DNA of 64,000 nt. Source: Janthinobacterium sp. SUN073. Lineage in GTDB: Bacteria > Pseudomonadota > Gammaproteobacteria > Burkholderiales > Burkholderiaceae_D. The translations under genes and the position numbers were made by a program. Within the stretch, counting starts at the first letter, position 1, and every line of letters begins with the position of its first letter. Location of the stretch: assembly GCF_030397665.1 (NCBI RefSeq), contig NZ_JAPUBT010000007.1, positions 265,729 to 329,728 on the forward strand, written 5' to 3'. Of the stretch, positions 42,986 to 51,212 are shown piece by piece. Below the pieces are notes generated by a model, which had not been told where the DNA came from, ran no database searches, and saw only the letters and a list, made by a program, of their open reading frames with translations.

Positions 42986-44509
42986 ATGCGTTCCCTGCGC
43001 TTTTCTTCCCTGCCTGTGCCCCTCGCTCGTCCTGTTGTCCTTTCCATTGCGCTGCTGTTGAGTGCCTGCGGCGGTGGAGGTGGCGGCAGCGACAGCGCGG
43101 CCATCGTCCCGCCCGTCACGCCGACGGATCCTGCGGCGCTGGTCGCTGCATCGACGGTGGCGAACCGCTGCGAGGCACCGCGCAGCGGCAGCAGCATCGA
43201 CAAGCCGGGCACCTTGCTCGATGAACTGACGTGGGTGCGCAGCTGGATCGATGAAACGTATCTGTGGTACCGCGAAGTGCCGACCTCGTACCAGCCGCAA
43301 AGCTTCACCACGCCCATCGCGTATTTCGACGTGTTGAAAACAACGGCCACGACGGCGTCCGGCAAGCCCAAGGACCAGTTCCATTTCACGACTCCAACGG
43401 CAGAGTGGGAGAAGGCGCAGAATGGCATCGAACTGGGCTACGGCATGCTGCTGGCGCTGACGCGTAACACGCCACCGCGCAAGGCGGTGATCTCGATCGT
43501 CGAACCAGGTTCGCCGGCGGCCCTGGCGGGCTTGCAGCGCGGCGACCTGCTGCAAACCATCGATGGCGTTGATTTCGTCAATGCCGCGGACGCGGCCAGC
43601 GTGAAGATCATCAACACGGGCCTGTTCCCCGAGGCGCAAGGCACACATGCGCTCAGTTTCAGCCGTGACGGAACGGTGCGAAACGCCACCCTGCAGGCGG
43701 TCGAGGTCAGCACCAGCGCCGTGCAGAACGAGCGCATCATCGACACGCCCACGGGCAAGGTGGGCTATCTGACCTTCAACACCCACAATAATGTCGCCGA
43801 GCGCCAACTGGTCGAGAGCATGCGCCGCTTCCAGGCGGCCGGCATCAGCGACCTGGTGCTCGACGTGCGCTACAACGGCGGCGGCTATCTGGATGTCGCC
43901 AGCGAACTCGCTTACATGATTGCCGGCCCGCAAGTCACCACCGGCAAGACCTTCGAGCAGGTGCTCTTCAATGACAAGACCCGGCCGAAAGCGCCCGTGC
44001 CATTCCATGCGCAAAGCCAGGGTTTTCCCGGCCCGAATCCCCTCCCCAAGGGCACGCCCTTGCCCTCGCTGGGGCTGACGCGGGTGACCTTGCTGACAAC
44101 GGGCAATACCTGCTCGGCCAGCGAAGCCATCATCAACGGCTTGCGCGGCGTGAATGTGCAAGTCAACCTGATCGGCGGCACGACGTGCGGCAAACCCTAC
44201 GGTTTTTACCCTGCACCGAATTGCGGCACCACCTATTTCGCGGTGCAGTTCCAAGGCGTCAACGCCAAGGGCTTTGGCGACTTTGCCGATGGCATGGCAC
44301 CGACCTGCGACGTGACGGATGATTATCAGCACCAGCTGGGCGACGCGGCGGAAGGCATGCTGGCGGCGGCGCTGCGCTACCGCAGCAGCGGCAGCTGCAC
44401 GCCGGCCACAGGCGCGACCAGGCTGTTGAGTTCGATGCAGAGTCCGGCCGACACGGCCATGCGTCTGCTGCGGCCGGCCTACAAGGAAATTGCCATCATT
44501 CGCCATTAA
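42986..44509 (+). CDS. S41-family peptidase, predicted lipoprotein
   Basis: Exported C-terminal-processing-type serine protease, 507 residues. The lipobox L-L-S-A-C ends the signal sequence at about 28, followed by a Gly-rich linker, so it is lipid-anchored. A PDZ domain with G-S-P-A-A-L-A-G-L-Q-R-G-D near 175 precedes the S41 core, which has D-V-R-Y-N-G-G-G and the catalytic Ser in N-T-C-S-A-S-E-A. GGAAAG precedes the ATG. It is followed by a TonB-dependent receptor; cleaving peptides for import is one possible role. Confidence 0.9.
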   Translation: MRSLRFSSLPVPLARPVVLSIALLLSACGGGGGGSDSAAIVPPVTPTDPAALVAASTVANRCEAPRSGSSIDKPGTLLDELTWVRSWIDETYLWYREVPTSYQPQSFTTPIAYFDVLKTTATTASGKPKDQFHFTTPTAEWEKAQNGIELGYGMLLALTRNTPPRKAVISIVEPGSPAALAGLQRGDLLQTIDGVDFVNAADAASVKIINTGLFPEAQGTHALSFSRDGTVRNATLQAVEVSTSAVQNERIIDTPTGKVGYLTFNTHNNVAERQLVESMRRFQAAGISDLVLDVRYNGGGYLDVASELAYMIAGPQVTTGKTFEQVLFNDKTRPKAPVPFHAQSQGFPGPNPLPKGTPLPSLGLTRVTLLTTGNTCSASEAIINGLRGVNVQVNLIGGTTCGKPYGFYPAPNCGTTYFAVQFQGVNAKGFGDFADGMAPTCDVTDDYQHQLGDAAEGMLAAALRYRSSGSCTPATGATRLLSSMQSPADTAMRLLRPAYKEIAIIRH

Positions 44510-44564
44510 AGCGTTTGCTTCTGCCATGATCTTGCGATAGTGCCTGGCGTTTTCCTGCTCATGA

Positions 44565-44600
44565 ATCTTTCCATATAACAATTTTGATATATGGAAAGAT
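44565..44600. promoter_or_regulatory. 12-bp perfect inverted repeat upstream of the TonB receptor
   Basis: ATCTTTCCATAT 44565-44576 and ATATGGAAAGAT 44589-44600 are exact reverse complements with a 12-nt spacer. It lies 72 bases before the receptor ATG and 55 after the S41 stop. AT-rich arms and no T-run argue for an operator rather than a terminator; this remains inference. Confidence 0.5.
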
Positions 44601-44672
44601 GAATCCATTCGTTCTGTAATTGCTGGCATCTTGATATCTTTCACCTTCTCCCTAACCTTGAGAAGCCCAAAG

Positions 44673-47396
44673 ATGCCTATACAATTCAAGTTACCACCGC
44701 TCACCGTAGCCGTACTGGCCATCCTGGGCGGTTCCGCGTGGCAGGCGCACGCACAGACGCAAGCGCCCGCAGCGGATCAGCAGCCAGCGGCCACCCCGCC
44801 AGCCGTCGTGGTCACCGGTTCGCGCATTCCCCGCGCCAGTCTGGAGGGACCATCGTCCGTCACCATCCTGACGGGCGATGAAATCACCAAGCAAGGGTAC
44901 AAGAACGTCTTCGATGCGCTGACCAACCAGGTACAGAACAGCGGCTTTACGCAAGGCGAGGACTTCGGCAACACCTTCACGCCGTCGGCCAATACCATCA
45001 GCCTGCGCGGCTTGGGGCCGAACCATACCCTGATCCTGTTGAACGGCCGCCGCCTGGCCGACTTCCCCGTCGCCTATGAAGGCACGGTCAACTTCACCAA
45101 CCTGGCGAATATCCCGTCGAGCATCGTCGACCGTATCGAGATCCTCAACGGCGGCGCCTCGGCCATCTATGGCTCGGACGCGATCGCCGGCGTGGTCAAC
45201 GTGATCCTGAAAAAGCAGACGGAAGGTTTCGATATCAACGTCAAGGCGGGCGGCACCACGCGTGGCGGCGCCGGCAACCAGCGCGTGCAGCTGACGGGCG
45301 GCGGCAATTTCGACAAGCTGCATACCTTGTTCAGCGTGGAGCTGAGCCAGCGCGATCCGCTGTCTAGCCTGCAGCGTGACTTCATGGCCACCCGCTCGGG
45401 CACGCCGACGAATATCGCGTCGCGCCGCGTGGTGCAAGCAGGCACCTCCGGCACTTACGTGGATTTGGGCGACACCTGCAAGCAGTTCGGCGACCTGTTC
45501 GGCGGCAGCGTCGTCAAGTACAAGGCGAAGAACGGCAGCTATTGCGCCAGCCCGAAAGTGGGCCCCACCTACTGGACCACGCAAACGAAGAACCGCAGCC
45601 AGAACGTGTTCGGCAGCGCCAACTATGAGCTGTCGCCGGAAACGACCCTGTTCGCCGATTTCCTGATCGGCAAGAACTCGACCGAGAACAATACGCGCGG
45701 CCCGACATGGACGTCGTCGTCGACGGGCAGCAGCTATTTCCGCAATCAGAATACGAACCGCTACGAAGCGTGGACGCGTTATATCTCGCCTGAGGAAATG
45801 GGCGGCGTGGAGCGCTACAACCGCAAGTGGGACGACCTGGCCACCGCCATCTCGCTGGGCGCCAAGGGCCGCATTCCCGGCACATCATCCTGGCAGTATG
45901 AAGCGAACTACAACGCCTCGGTGTACAAGAGCGAAAGCCACACGCCGCGCGCGCTGGCCAATATCGACAGCTTCTTCCTGGGCCCGAAACTGGGCACCGA
46001 CGCAGCCGGCGTGCCGATCTACGCACCGGATCCGGGCCGCTTGTCGCGCCGCGTGACGGCGGCCGAATTCGACAGCATCACGGGCAATTCCGACAGCGAC
46101 GACAAGGCCTGGACGAACACCCTGAGCCTGGCCACGAATGGCGACCTGTTCCAGCTGCCCGCTGGCGTGGCAAAGATCGCCACCATCGCCGAAGTGGGCA
46201 AGCAGGGCTTCAGCAATGTGCCCGATGCGCGCCTGAACGACGGTTATTTCAACGTCGCCACCAAATCCGATATCACGGCCGGCACGCGTACCCGCTATGC
46301 GCTGGGCGCGGAAGTGAACCTGCCGTTGCATGAAAAGCTGACCGGTACCCTGGCCGGCCGTTACGACCGCTACAGCTTTGCCGGCCGCAGCGATGGCAAG
46401 TTCACCTACAACGGCGGCCTGGAACTGCGTCCCGCGCCGGAGCTGCTGTTCCGCGCCAATTACGCCACCAGCTTCCGCGCGCCGGACATGAACTACATCT
46501 ACAAGGCGCGCGGCACCGGTTACTACTCGAGCACCACCGATTACTACCGCTGCGGCGCTGCCGGACAGGCCATCGAGGACTGCGACTACGCGAATAAATC
46601 ACCTGGCGCCGACTATGTGCAGAACGGCAGCAAGGATCTGCGGTCGGAAAAGGGCAAGTCGTTCGGCGTGGGCGCCGTCTGGTCGCCAAGTTCGAATTTC
46701 GACGTCTCCGTCGATTACTGGAACATCAAGATCGACGACCTGGTGACGAACCTGAGTGCCGACAGGATCCTGCGCGACGAAGCCGATTGCCGCCTGGGCA
46801 AGCTCGACATCAATTCGCCTACCTGCGCCGATACCCTGGGCCGCGTCGAGCGTTTCGCGGCCAATGCCCTGAACCGCGCCGGCGAGATCAAGACCATCAC
46901 CGTCAATCCGATCAACGCGGCCAAGCAGAGCAGCAGCGGTATCGACATCAGCGTCAAGTATTTGCTGCGCACGGCGGACTATGGCCGCTTTGCCTTCAAG
47001 GCCAATTACGCCAAGGTGCTGAGCAATAAATCGCAGCAATTTGCCGGCGACGAAGAGATCGACGAGCTCAAATCGCTGAACAATTCGGATTGGCGCGACA
47101 AGCTGAACCTGAGCGTCAACTGGGCTGCGGGCGACTGGTCGAACACCTTGCTGGTCAGCCGCTATAGCAAGATCCCGAACGGCGGCGGTACCGGCTACCT
47201 GACGCCGACGGCGCTGGCCAACATCAGTACCGTGTACCGCATCAACGACCGCGCCACTTTGTCGCTGATCGTCAACAACGTGTTCGACAAGATCAAGCGC
47301 GACGACAGCGGCGGCTGGCCGTACTACCCGGTGGGCAGCTATAGCCCGCAAGGACGCCAGGGTTGGGTAGAATTCAACTACCATTTCGGTTCGTAA
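44673..47396 (+). CDS. TonB-dependent outer-membrane receptor
   Basis: Gated outer-membrane transporter, 907 residues. The signal peptide ends near A-H-A-Q (about 28). A plug domain follows, with V-V-V-T-G-S-R-I-P at about 46-54, L-R-G-L-G-P-N-H-T-L-I-L-L-N-G-R-R, and I-L-N-G-G-A-S-A-I-Y-G-S-D-A-I-A-G-V. The rest is the 22-strand barrel. This plug style is common in receptors for peptides, sugars or other large nutrients, not only siderophores. GAGAAG lies upstream of the ATG at 44673; a TTG 14 codons earlier is less likely. Substrate unknown; the S41 and M14 peptidases flank it. Confidence 0.95.
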   Translation: MPIQFKLPPLTVAVLAILGGSAWQAHAQTQAPAADQQPAATPPAVVVTGSRIPRASLEGPSSVTILTGDEITKQGYKNVFDALTNQVQNSGFTQGEDFGNTFTPSANTISLRGLGPNHTLILLNGRRLADFPVAYEGTVNFTNLANIPSSIVDRIEILNGGASAIYGSDAIAGVVNVILKKQTEGFDINVKAGGTTRGGAGNQRVQLTGGGNFDKLHTLFSVELSQRDPLSSLQRDFMATRSGTPTNIASRRVVQAGTSGTYVDLGDTCKQFGDLFGGSVVKYKAKNGSYCASPKVGPTYWTTQTKNRSQNVFGSANYELSPETTLFADFLIGKNSTENNTRGPTWTSSSTGSSYFRNQNTNRYEAWTRYISPEEMGGVERYNRKWDDLATAISLGAKGRIPGTSSWQYEANYNASVYKSESHTPRALANIDSFFLGPKLGTDAAGVPIYAPDPGRLSRRVTAAEFDSITGNSDSDDKAWTNTLSLATNGDLFQLPAGVAKIATIAEVGKQGFSNVPDARLNDGYFNVATKSDITAGTRTRYALGAEVNLPLHEKLTGTLAGRYDRYSFAGRSDGKFTYNGGLELRPAPELLFRANYATSFRAPDMNYIYKARGTGYYSSTTDYYRCGAAGQAIEDCDYANKSPGADYVQNGSKDLRSEKGKSFGVGAVWSPSSNFDVSVDYWNIKIDDLVTNLSADRILRDEADCRLGKLDINSPTCADTLGRVERFAANALNRAGEIKTITVNPINAAKQSSSGIDISVKYLLRTADYGRFAFKANYAKVLSNKSQQFAGDEEIDELKSLNNSDWRDKLNLSVNWAAGDWSNTLLVSRYSKIPNGGGTGYLTPTALANISTVYRINDRATLSLIVNNVFDKIKRDDSGGWPYYPVGSYSPQGRQGWVEFNYHFGS

Positions 47397-47414
47397 TTTA
47401 CTTGCCAGAGCAAG

Positions 47415-47446
47415 GCCGGAGCAGCTGACGCTGTTCCGGCTTTTTT
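47415..47446 (+). terminator. Intrinsic terminator of the TonB receptor gene
   Basis: GCCGGAGCAGC 47415-47425 and GCTGTTCCGGC 47430-47440 form an 11-bp stem with one wobble and a TGAC loop, followed by six T. It is 18 nt after the stop. Confidence 0.93.
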
Positions 47447-47518
47447 ATTTTTCGCTGCGTTTTTAGCTGACCGCGCCTCTATAATTGCCCGCTTGTCCCT
47501 CTTGATGGAGCTAGTCCG

Positions 47519-49315
47519 ATGCTACGCCGTGTCCTGCTGTCCGCCGCCGTGTTTTCCCTGTTTGCCGTCAACGCGCACGCCGCACGCGATATGCGGCTGT
47601 TTTCCCTGAAGACGGCGGCCGAGTACTCGGGTTTCAGGAATACGGGCCGCTACGAGGAAGTGGAAGCCTTGTGCCGGCGCTTCGAAGACCAGTATCCGAA
47701 ACAGGTGCGCTGCTTTGAATTTGGCCGCACGCCGGAAAACCGCCCCATGCTGGCGCTGGCCGTTTCCAGCACGGGCGCGCTGACGCCGGAGGCGGCCAGG
47801 CTGCGCAAGCTGCCGGTGCTGCTGGTACAGGGCGGCATCCATGCGGGCGAAATCGACGGCAAGGATGCGGGCTTCCTGGCCCTGCGCGAAGTATTGGAAG
47901 GCAAGGCGGCCGCCGGCGCGCTGGACAAGCAGGTGCTGCTGTTCGTGCCCGTGTTCAATGTCGACGGCCATGAGCGCTTCGGTAACTGGAACCGCCCAAA
48001 CCAGCGCGGGCCGCAGGAAATGGGCTGGCGCAGCACGGCGCAAAACTACAATCTGAACCGCGAATACATGAAGGCCGATACGCCCGAGATGCAGCACATG
48101 CTGGCGCTGGTCAATGCCTGGGATCCGCTGGCGTATGTCGACCTGCACGTGACGGACGGCGCGCAGTTCGAACCCGATATCTCGATCCAGGTCGAACCCG
48201 TGCATGCGGGCGATGCGGCCTTGCGTGCGGCGGGAACGGCGCTGCGCGACGGCGTGCTGGCCGACCTGGCAAAGCAGGGTTCCGATCCGAAGCCGTTCTA
48301 CATGTCGTTTGCCGAAGAAGACAATCCGCAGTCGGGTTTTGTCGATTCGACGCCGAACCCGCGCTTTTCGCACGGTTATTTCATGTTGCGTAACCGTTTC
48401 GGCGTGCTGGTGGAAACCCACTCGTGGAAGGACTACCCGACCCGCGTGCGCATCACGCGCAATACCATCATTTCCCTGCTGTCGCAGATGGCGCAGCACG
48501 GCGCCGCATGGCGGCAGAGCGCCATGGAAGCGGACCTGCGCGCGACGCAGCTGGCCGGCAGCACCTTGCCGCTCACGTATAAAACCACTGAGAAAAGCCG
48601 CATGATCGCGTTTCGCGGCTATGCCTATACGCGCACGCCGTCCGAGGTGTCGGGCGCGCTGATGACGCGCTATGACGAAAAGACGCCGCAAATCTGGAAC
48701 GTGCCGTTGCGCGACGAGATCGTGCCCGACCTGCAGGTGGCCACGCCGAAGGCCGGTTACCTGGTGCCACGCGCGCAGGCGGCCATGGTGGGCGCCAAGT
48801 TGCGCCAGCACGGCATCGCCTACCAGGAAATGCGCAGCATCTTCGCCAGGCAGAATGTGGAAGTCTTCCGCGCCACGCAGGTGAAGTTTGGCGCGCAGTC
48901 GTTCGAGGGACGCCAGACGCTGGCGGTACAGGGCGAATGGCAGAAGGAAGAACGCCTGGTCGATGCGGGCGCGCTGTACGTGCCCGTCAACCAGCCGAAG
49001 GCGCGCCTGGTGATGGCGCTGCTCGAGCCGCGCGCGCCGGACTCGCTGCTGGCCTGGGGCAGCTTCAATACGGCGTTCGAGCGCAAGGAATACATGGAGG
49101 ACTATGTGGCCGAGGATGTGGCACGCGCGCAACTGGCGGCCGACCCGGCGCTGGCGGCGCAGTTCCGGCAGAAGCTGGCCGACGAACCCGAGTTTGCCAG
49201 GAATCCGCATGCGCGCCTGGAGTTTTTCGCCCGCCGCCACGCCTCGTGGGATGAGCGCTTGAACCTGTATCCGGTCATGCGCGTCGACGTGGCGCCCGTC
49301 AGTTTCATGGATTGA
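47519..49315 (+). CDS. Exported M14-family zinc metallopeptidase
   Basis: Predicted periplasmic or secreted carboxypeptidase-like enzyme, 598 residues. The signal peptide ends at A-H-A-A (about 21). Zinc ligands are visible as H-A-G-E near 107-110 (H-x-x-E) and His near 210 in V-D-L-H-V-T-D-G. The N-N-N/R substrate-binding region has N-L-N-R-E-Y. The C-terminal 300 residues extend beyond the usual 300-residue M14 domain and match nothing I recognise. GGAG precedes the ATG, and TATAAT at 47480-47485 is a possible -10. Neighbours are the TonB receptor and a glycosyltransferase. Confidence 0.88.
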   Translation: MLRRVLLSAAVFSLFAVNAHAARDMRLFSLKTAAEYSGFRNTGRYEEVEALCRRFEDQYPKQVRCFEFGRTPENRPMLALAVSSTGALTPEAARLRKLPVLLVQGGIHAGEIDGKDAGFLALREVLEGKAAAGALDKQVLLFVPVFNVDGHERFGNWNRPNQRGPQEMGWRSTAQNYNLNREYMKADTPEMQHMLALVNAWDPLAYVDLHVTDGAQFEPDISIQVEPVHAGDAALRAAGTALRDGVLADLAKQGSDPKPFYMSFAEEDNPQSGFVDSTPNPRFSHGYFMLRNRFGVLVETHSWKDYPTRVRITRNTIISLLSQMAQHGAAWRQSAMEADLRATQLAGSTLPLTYKTTEKSRMIAFRGYAYTRTPSEVSGALMTRYDEKTPQIWNVPLRDEIVPDLQVATPKAGYLVPRAQAAMVGAKLRQHGIAYQEMRSIFARQNVEVFRATQVKFGAQSFEGRQTLAVQGEWQKEERLVDAGALYVPVNQPKARLVMALLEPRAPDSLLAWGSFNTAFERKEYMEDYVAEDVARAQLAADPALAAQFRQKLADEPEFARNPHARLEFFARRHASWDERLNLYPVMRVDVAPVSFMD

Positions 49316-49400
49316 CAAGGCTCATGATGAGCGTGACGCGGAAATGCTATTCTTTCTATCCTCCGCGTCAGCGCCCACCTGTTCCATGTATCGGTTTCCC

Positions 49401-50567
49401 ATGACAGAAAAAAAACAGAAAAGAATTCTCCTGTTGAGCGTCTCGGCCGGCGCTGGCCACCTGCGCGCGGCGCAAGCCATCGAGGCGTATGCCACGCAGG
49501 ATGACGGCGGGGGGAGTGCCGCCATCGCCAGCCACCTCGATGTGATGGATTTCGTCACGCCCGCGTTCCGCAAGCTGTACACGGATTTTTACATCAAGCT
49601 GGTCAACAAGGCGCCCGCGCTGTGGGGCTATCTGTATCACGCCAGCCACGATGCGCCGCGCGACAGCTCGATGCAGCGTTTGCGCCGTGGCATCGAGCGC
49701 CTCAACACGCGTGCCCTGATGGCGCAGATCGCCGCCTTCCAGCCCGACGCCATCATCTGCACGCATTTCCTGCCGGCCGAGCTGCTATCGCGCGCGCTGC
49801 GCAAGGAACAGCTGGCCTGCCCCATCTGGGTGCAGGTCACCGATTTCGACTTGCACCGCATGTGGGTGCACGAACGGATGCGCGGTTATTTTGCCGCCAC
49901 CGACGAGGTGGCGTTCCGCATGCGCCACGAAGGCATCCCCGCCGAGCGCATCCACGTGACGGGCATCCCCATCATGCCCGCGTTTGCGCAGGTGCCCGAG
50001 CGCGTGCAGTGCGCGCAGGCATTCGGCCTCGATCCGCAGCGCACGACGATCCTGCTGATGGGTGGCGGGGCAGGGCTGGGCAGCCTCGATACCGTCGCCG
50101 CGCGCCTGCTGGCGCTGGACGGCGACTTCCAGTTGATCGTGCTGGCGGGGAAAAACGCCGCCGCGCTGGCGGCGCTGCAGGATCTGGCCGGCCAGTACCC
50201 GGGCCGCCTGCTGGCGCAAGGATTTACCCGCGAAGTAGAGCGCCTGATGGCGTGCGCCGACCTGGTGATCACCAAGCCGGGCGGGCTGACCACTTCCGAA
50301 TGCCTGGCGCTGGGCTTGCCCATGATCGTCAACGCGCCGATTCCCGGCCAGGAAGAGCGCAACGCCGACTATCTGCTGGAGCAGGGCGTGGCATTGAAAG
50401 CGTTCGATGGCGTGACCCTGGAATACCGGGTGCGCCTGTTGCTTGAGCACCCTGAACAGTTGCAAGCGATGCGCGCAAAGGCGCTGGCGCTGGGCCGCCC
50501 GCGCGCCGCTTTGGACGTGCTGGCGCAGGTGCTGGACGACGGTCGCGCTGGCGCCGTTCTGCGATAA
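49401..50567 (+). CDS. Diacylglycerol-type glycosyltransferase (MGDG synthase/UgtP-like, GT28 fold)
   Basis: Probable membrane-lipid glycosyltransferase, 388 residues from the chosen ATG. The N-terminal S-V-S-A-G-A-G-H-L-R-A-A-Q matches the MGDG synthase domain with its acceptor-side Gly loop and His. The C-terminal nucleotide-sugar domain has G-G-G-A-G-L-G, then K-P-G-G-L-T-T-S-E and P-G-Q-E-E-R-N, the GT28 donor-binding motifs. Earlier in-frame ATGs at 49344 and 49386 are possible; none has a strong ribosome-binding site. The stop is 10 nt before the phosphatase start, so both are cotranscribed. The product is likely a glycosyl-diacylglycerol; sugar unknown. Confidence 0.85.
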   Translation: MTEKKQKRILLLSVSAGAGHLRAAQAIEAYATQDDGGGSAAIASHLDVMDFVTPAFRKLYTDFYIKLVNKAPALWGYLYHASHDAPRDSSMQRLRRGIERLNTRALMAQIAAFQPDAIICTHFLPAELLSRALRKEQLACPIWVQVTDFDLHRMWVHERMRGYFAATDEVAFRMRHEGIPAERIHVTGIPIMPAFAQVPERVQCAQAFGLDPQRTTILLMGGGAGLGSLDTVAARLLALDGDFQLIVLAGKNAAALAALQDLAGQYPGRLLAQGFTREVERLMACADLVITKPGGLTTSECLALGLPMIVNAPIPGQEERNADYLLEQGVALKAFDGVTLEYRVRLLLEHPEQLQAMRAKALALGRPRAALDVLAQVLDDGRAGAVLR

Positions 50568-50577
50568 CAAGGAAGCC

Positions 50578-51150
50578 ATGATGTTGCATGCAGTACTACT
50601 GACCCTCGCCCTGGGGCTGGCCGCCGCGCCGGCCGGGGCACAATCATCGTCGCCACGCCCTGCGGACTGGGCGACGCCGCTGCCGCAGGTGTCGAACCTG
50701 CACCAGGTCACGCCGGGCCTGTACCGCAGCGCCATGCTGGACAGTGCCGACGTGGCCCAGCTGCAGGCGCTGGGCGTGAAGACGGTGATCAGCCTGCGCT
50801 CCTTCCACTCCGATACGCAGGTGCTCGATGGCAGCGGCATCCGCGCCGTGCGCATTCCCATCAATACCTGGGCCATCGGCGACCGGCATGTGATAGCGAC
50901 CATGCGTGCCATCCGCGCCGCCGGGCAGGATGGGCCCGTGCTGCTGCACTGCCTGCACGGCGCCGACCGCACGGGCATGATGGCCGCCATGTACCGCATG
51001 CTGTACCAGGGCTGGCCGCGCGAGAAGGCGATCGATGAGCTGAAAAATGGCGGTTACGGCTACCACGCCGTGTGGAAAAACATCGAACGCTATCTGTCGC
51101 GCGTGAATCTCGACGAACTGCGCGCGCGCATCGACGCTCCGCAGCCTTGA
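50578..51150 (+). CDS. Exported dual-specificity/tyrosine-type phosphatase
   Basis: A 190-residue Cys-phosphatase with a signal peptide ending near A-G-A-Q (about 22), so it should act in the periplasm. The active site is H-C-L-H-G-A-D-R-T-G (H-C-x5-R) with Cys near 124 and Arg near 130. The N-terminal Y-R-S-A-M and T-V-I-S-L-R motifs fit the DSP/PTPLA-like group. GGAAG lies before the first of two adjacent ATGs. It follows the glycosyltransferase by 10 nt. Possible substrates are phospholipids such as phosphatidate or phosphatidylglycerophosphate, or phosphoproteins; I cannot tell which. Confidence 0.88.
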   Translation: MMLHAVLLTLALGLAAAPAGAQSSSPRPADWATPLPQVSNLHQVTPGLYRSAMLDSADVAQLQALGVKTVISLRSFHSDTQVLDGSGIRAVRIPINTWAIGDRHVIATMRAIRAAGQDGPVLLHCLHGADRTGMMAAMYRMLYQGWPREKAIDELKNGGYGYHAVWKNIERYLSRVNLDELRARIDAPQP

Positions 51151-51212
51151 CCCCCGCCGGCGCGCCACTTCAGGCATGATTGCGATTCCAATCACGTTTT
51201 TCCGGAATCCGC

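Noticed and set aside
40979..44722. A 1247-codon open frame on the minus strand
   Set aside because: It runs antisense through the end of the ferredoxin oxidoreductase and the whole S41 gene, and is extremely rich in Ala, Arg, His and Gly. This is the expected mirror of GC-rich codon usage, without a start signal or domain.
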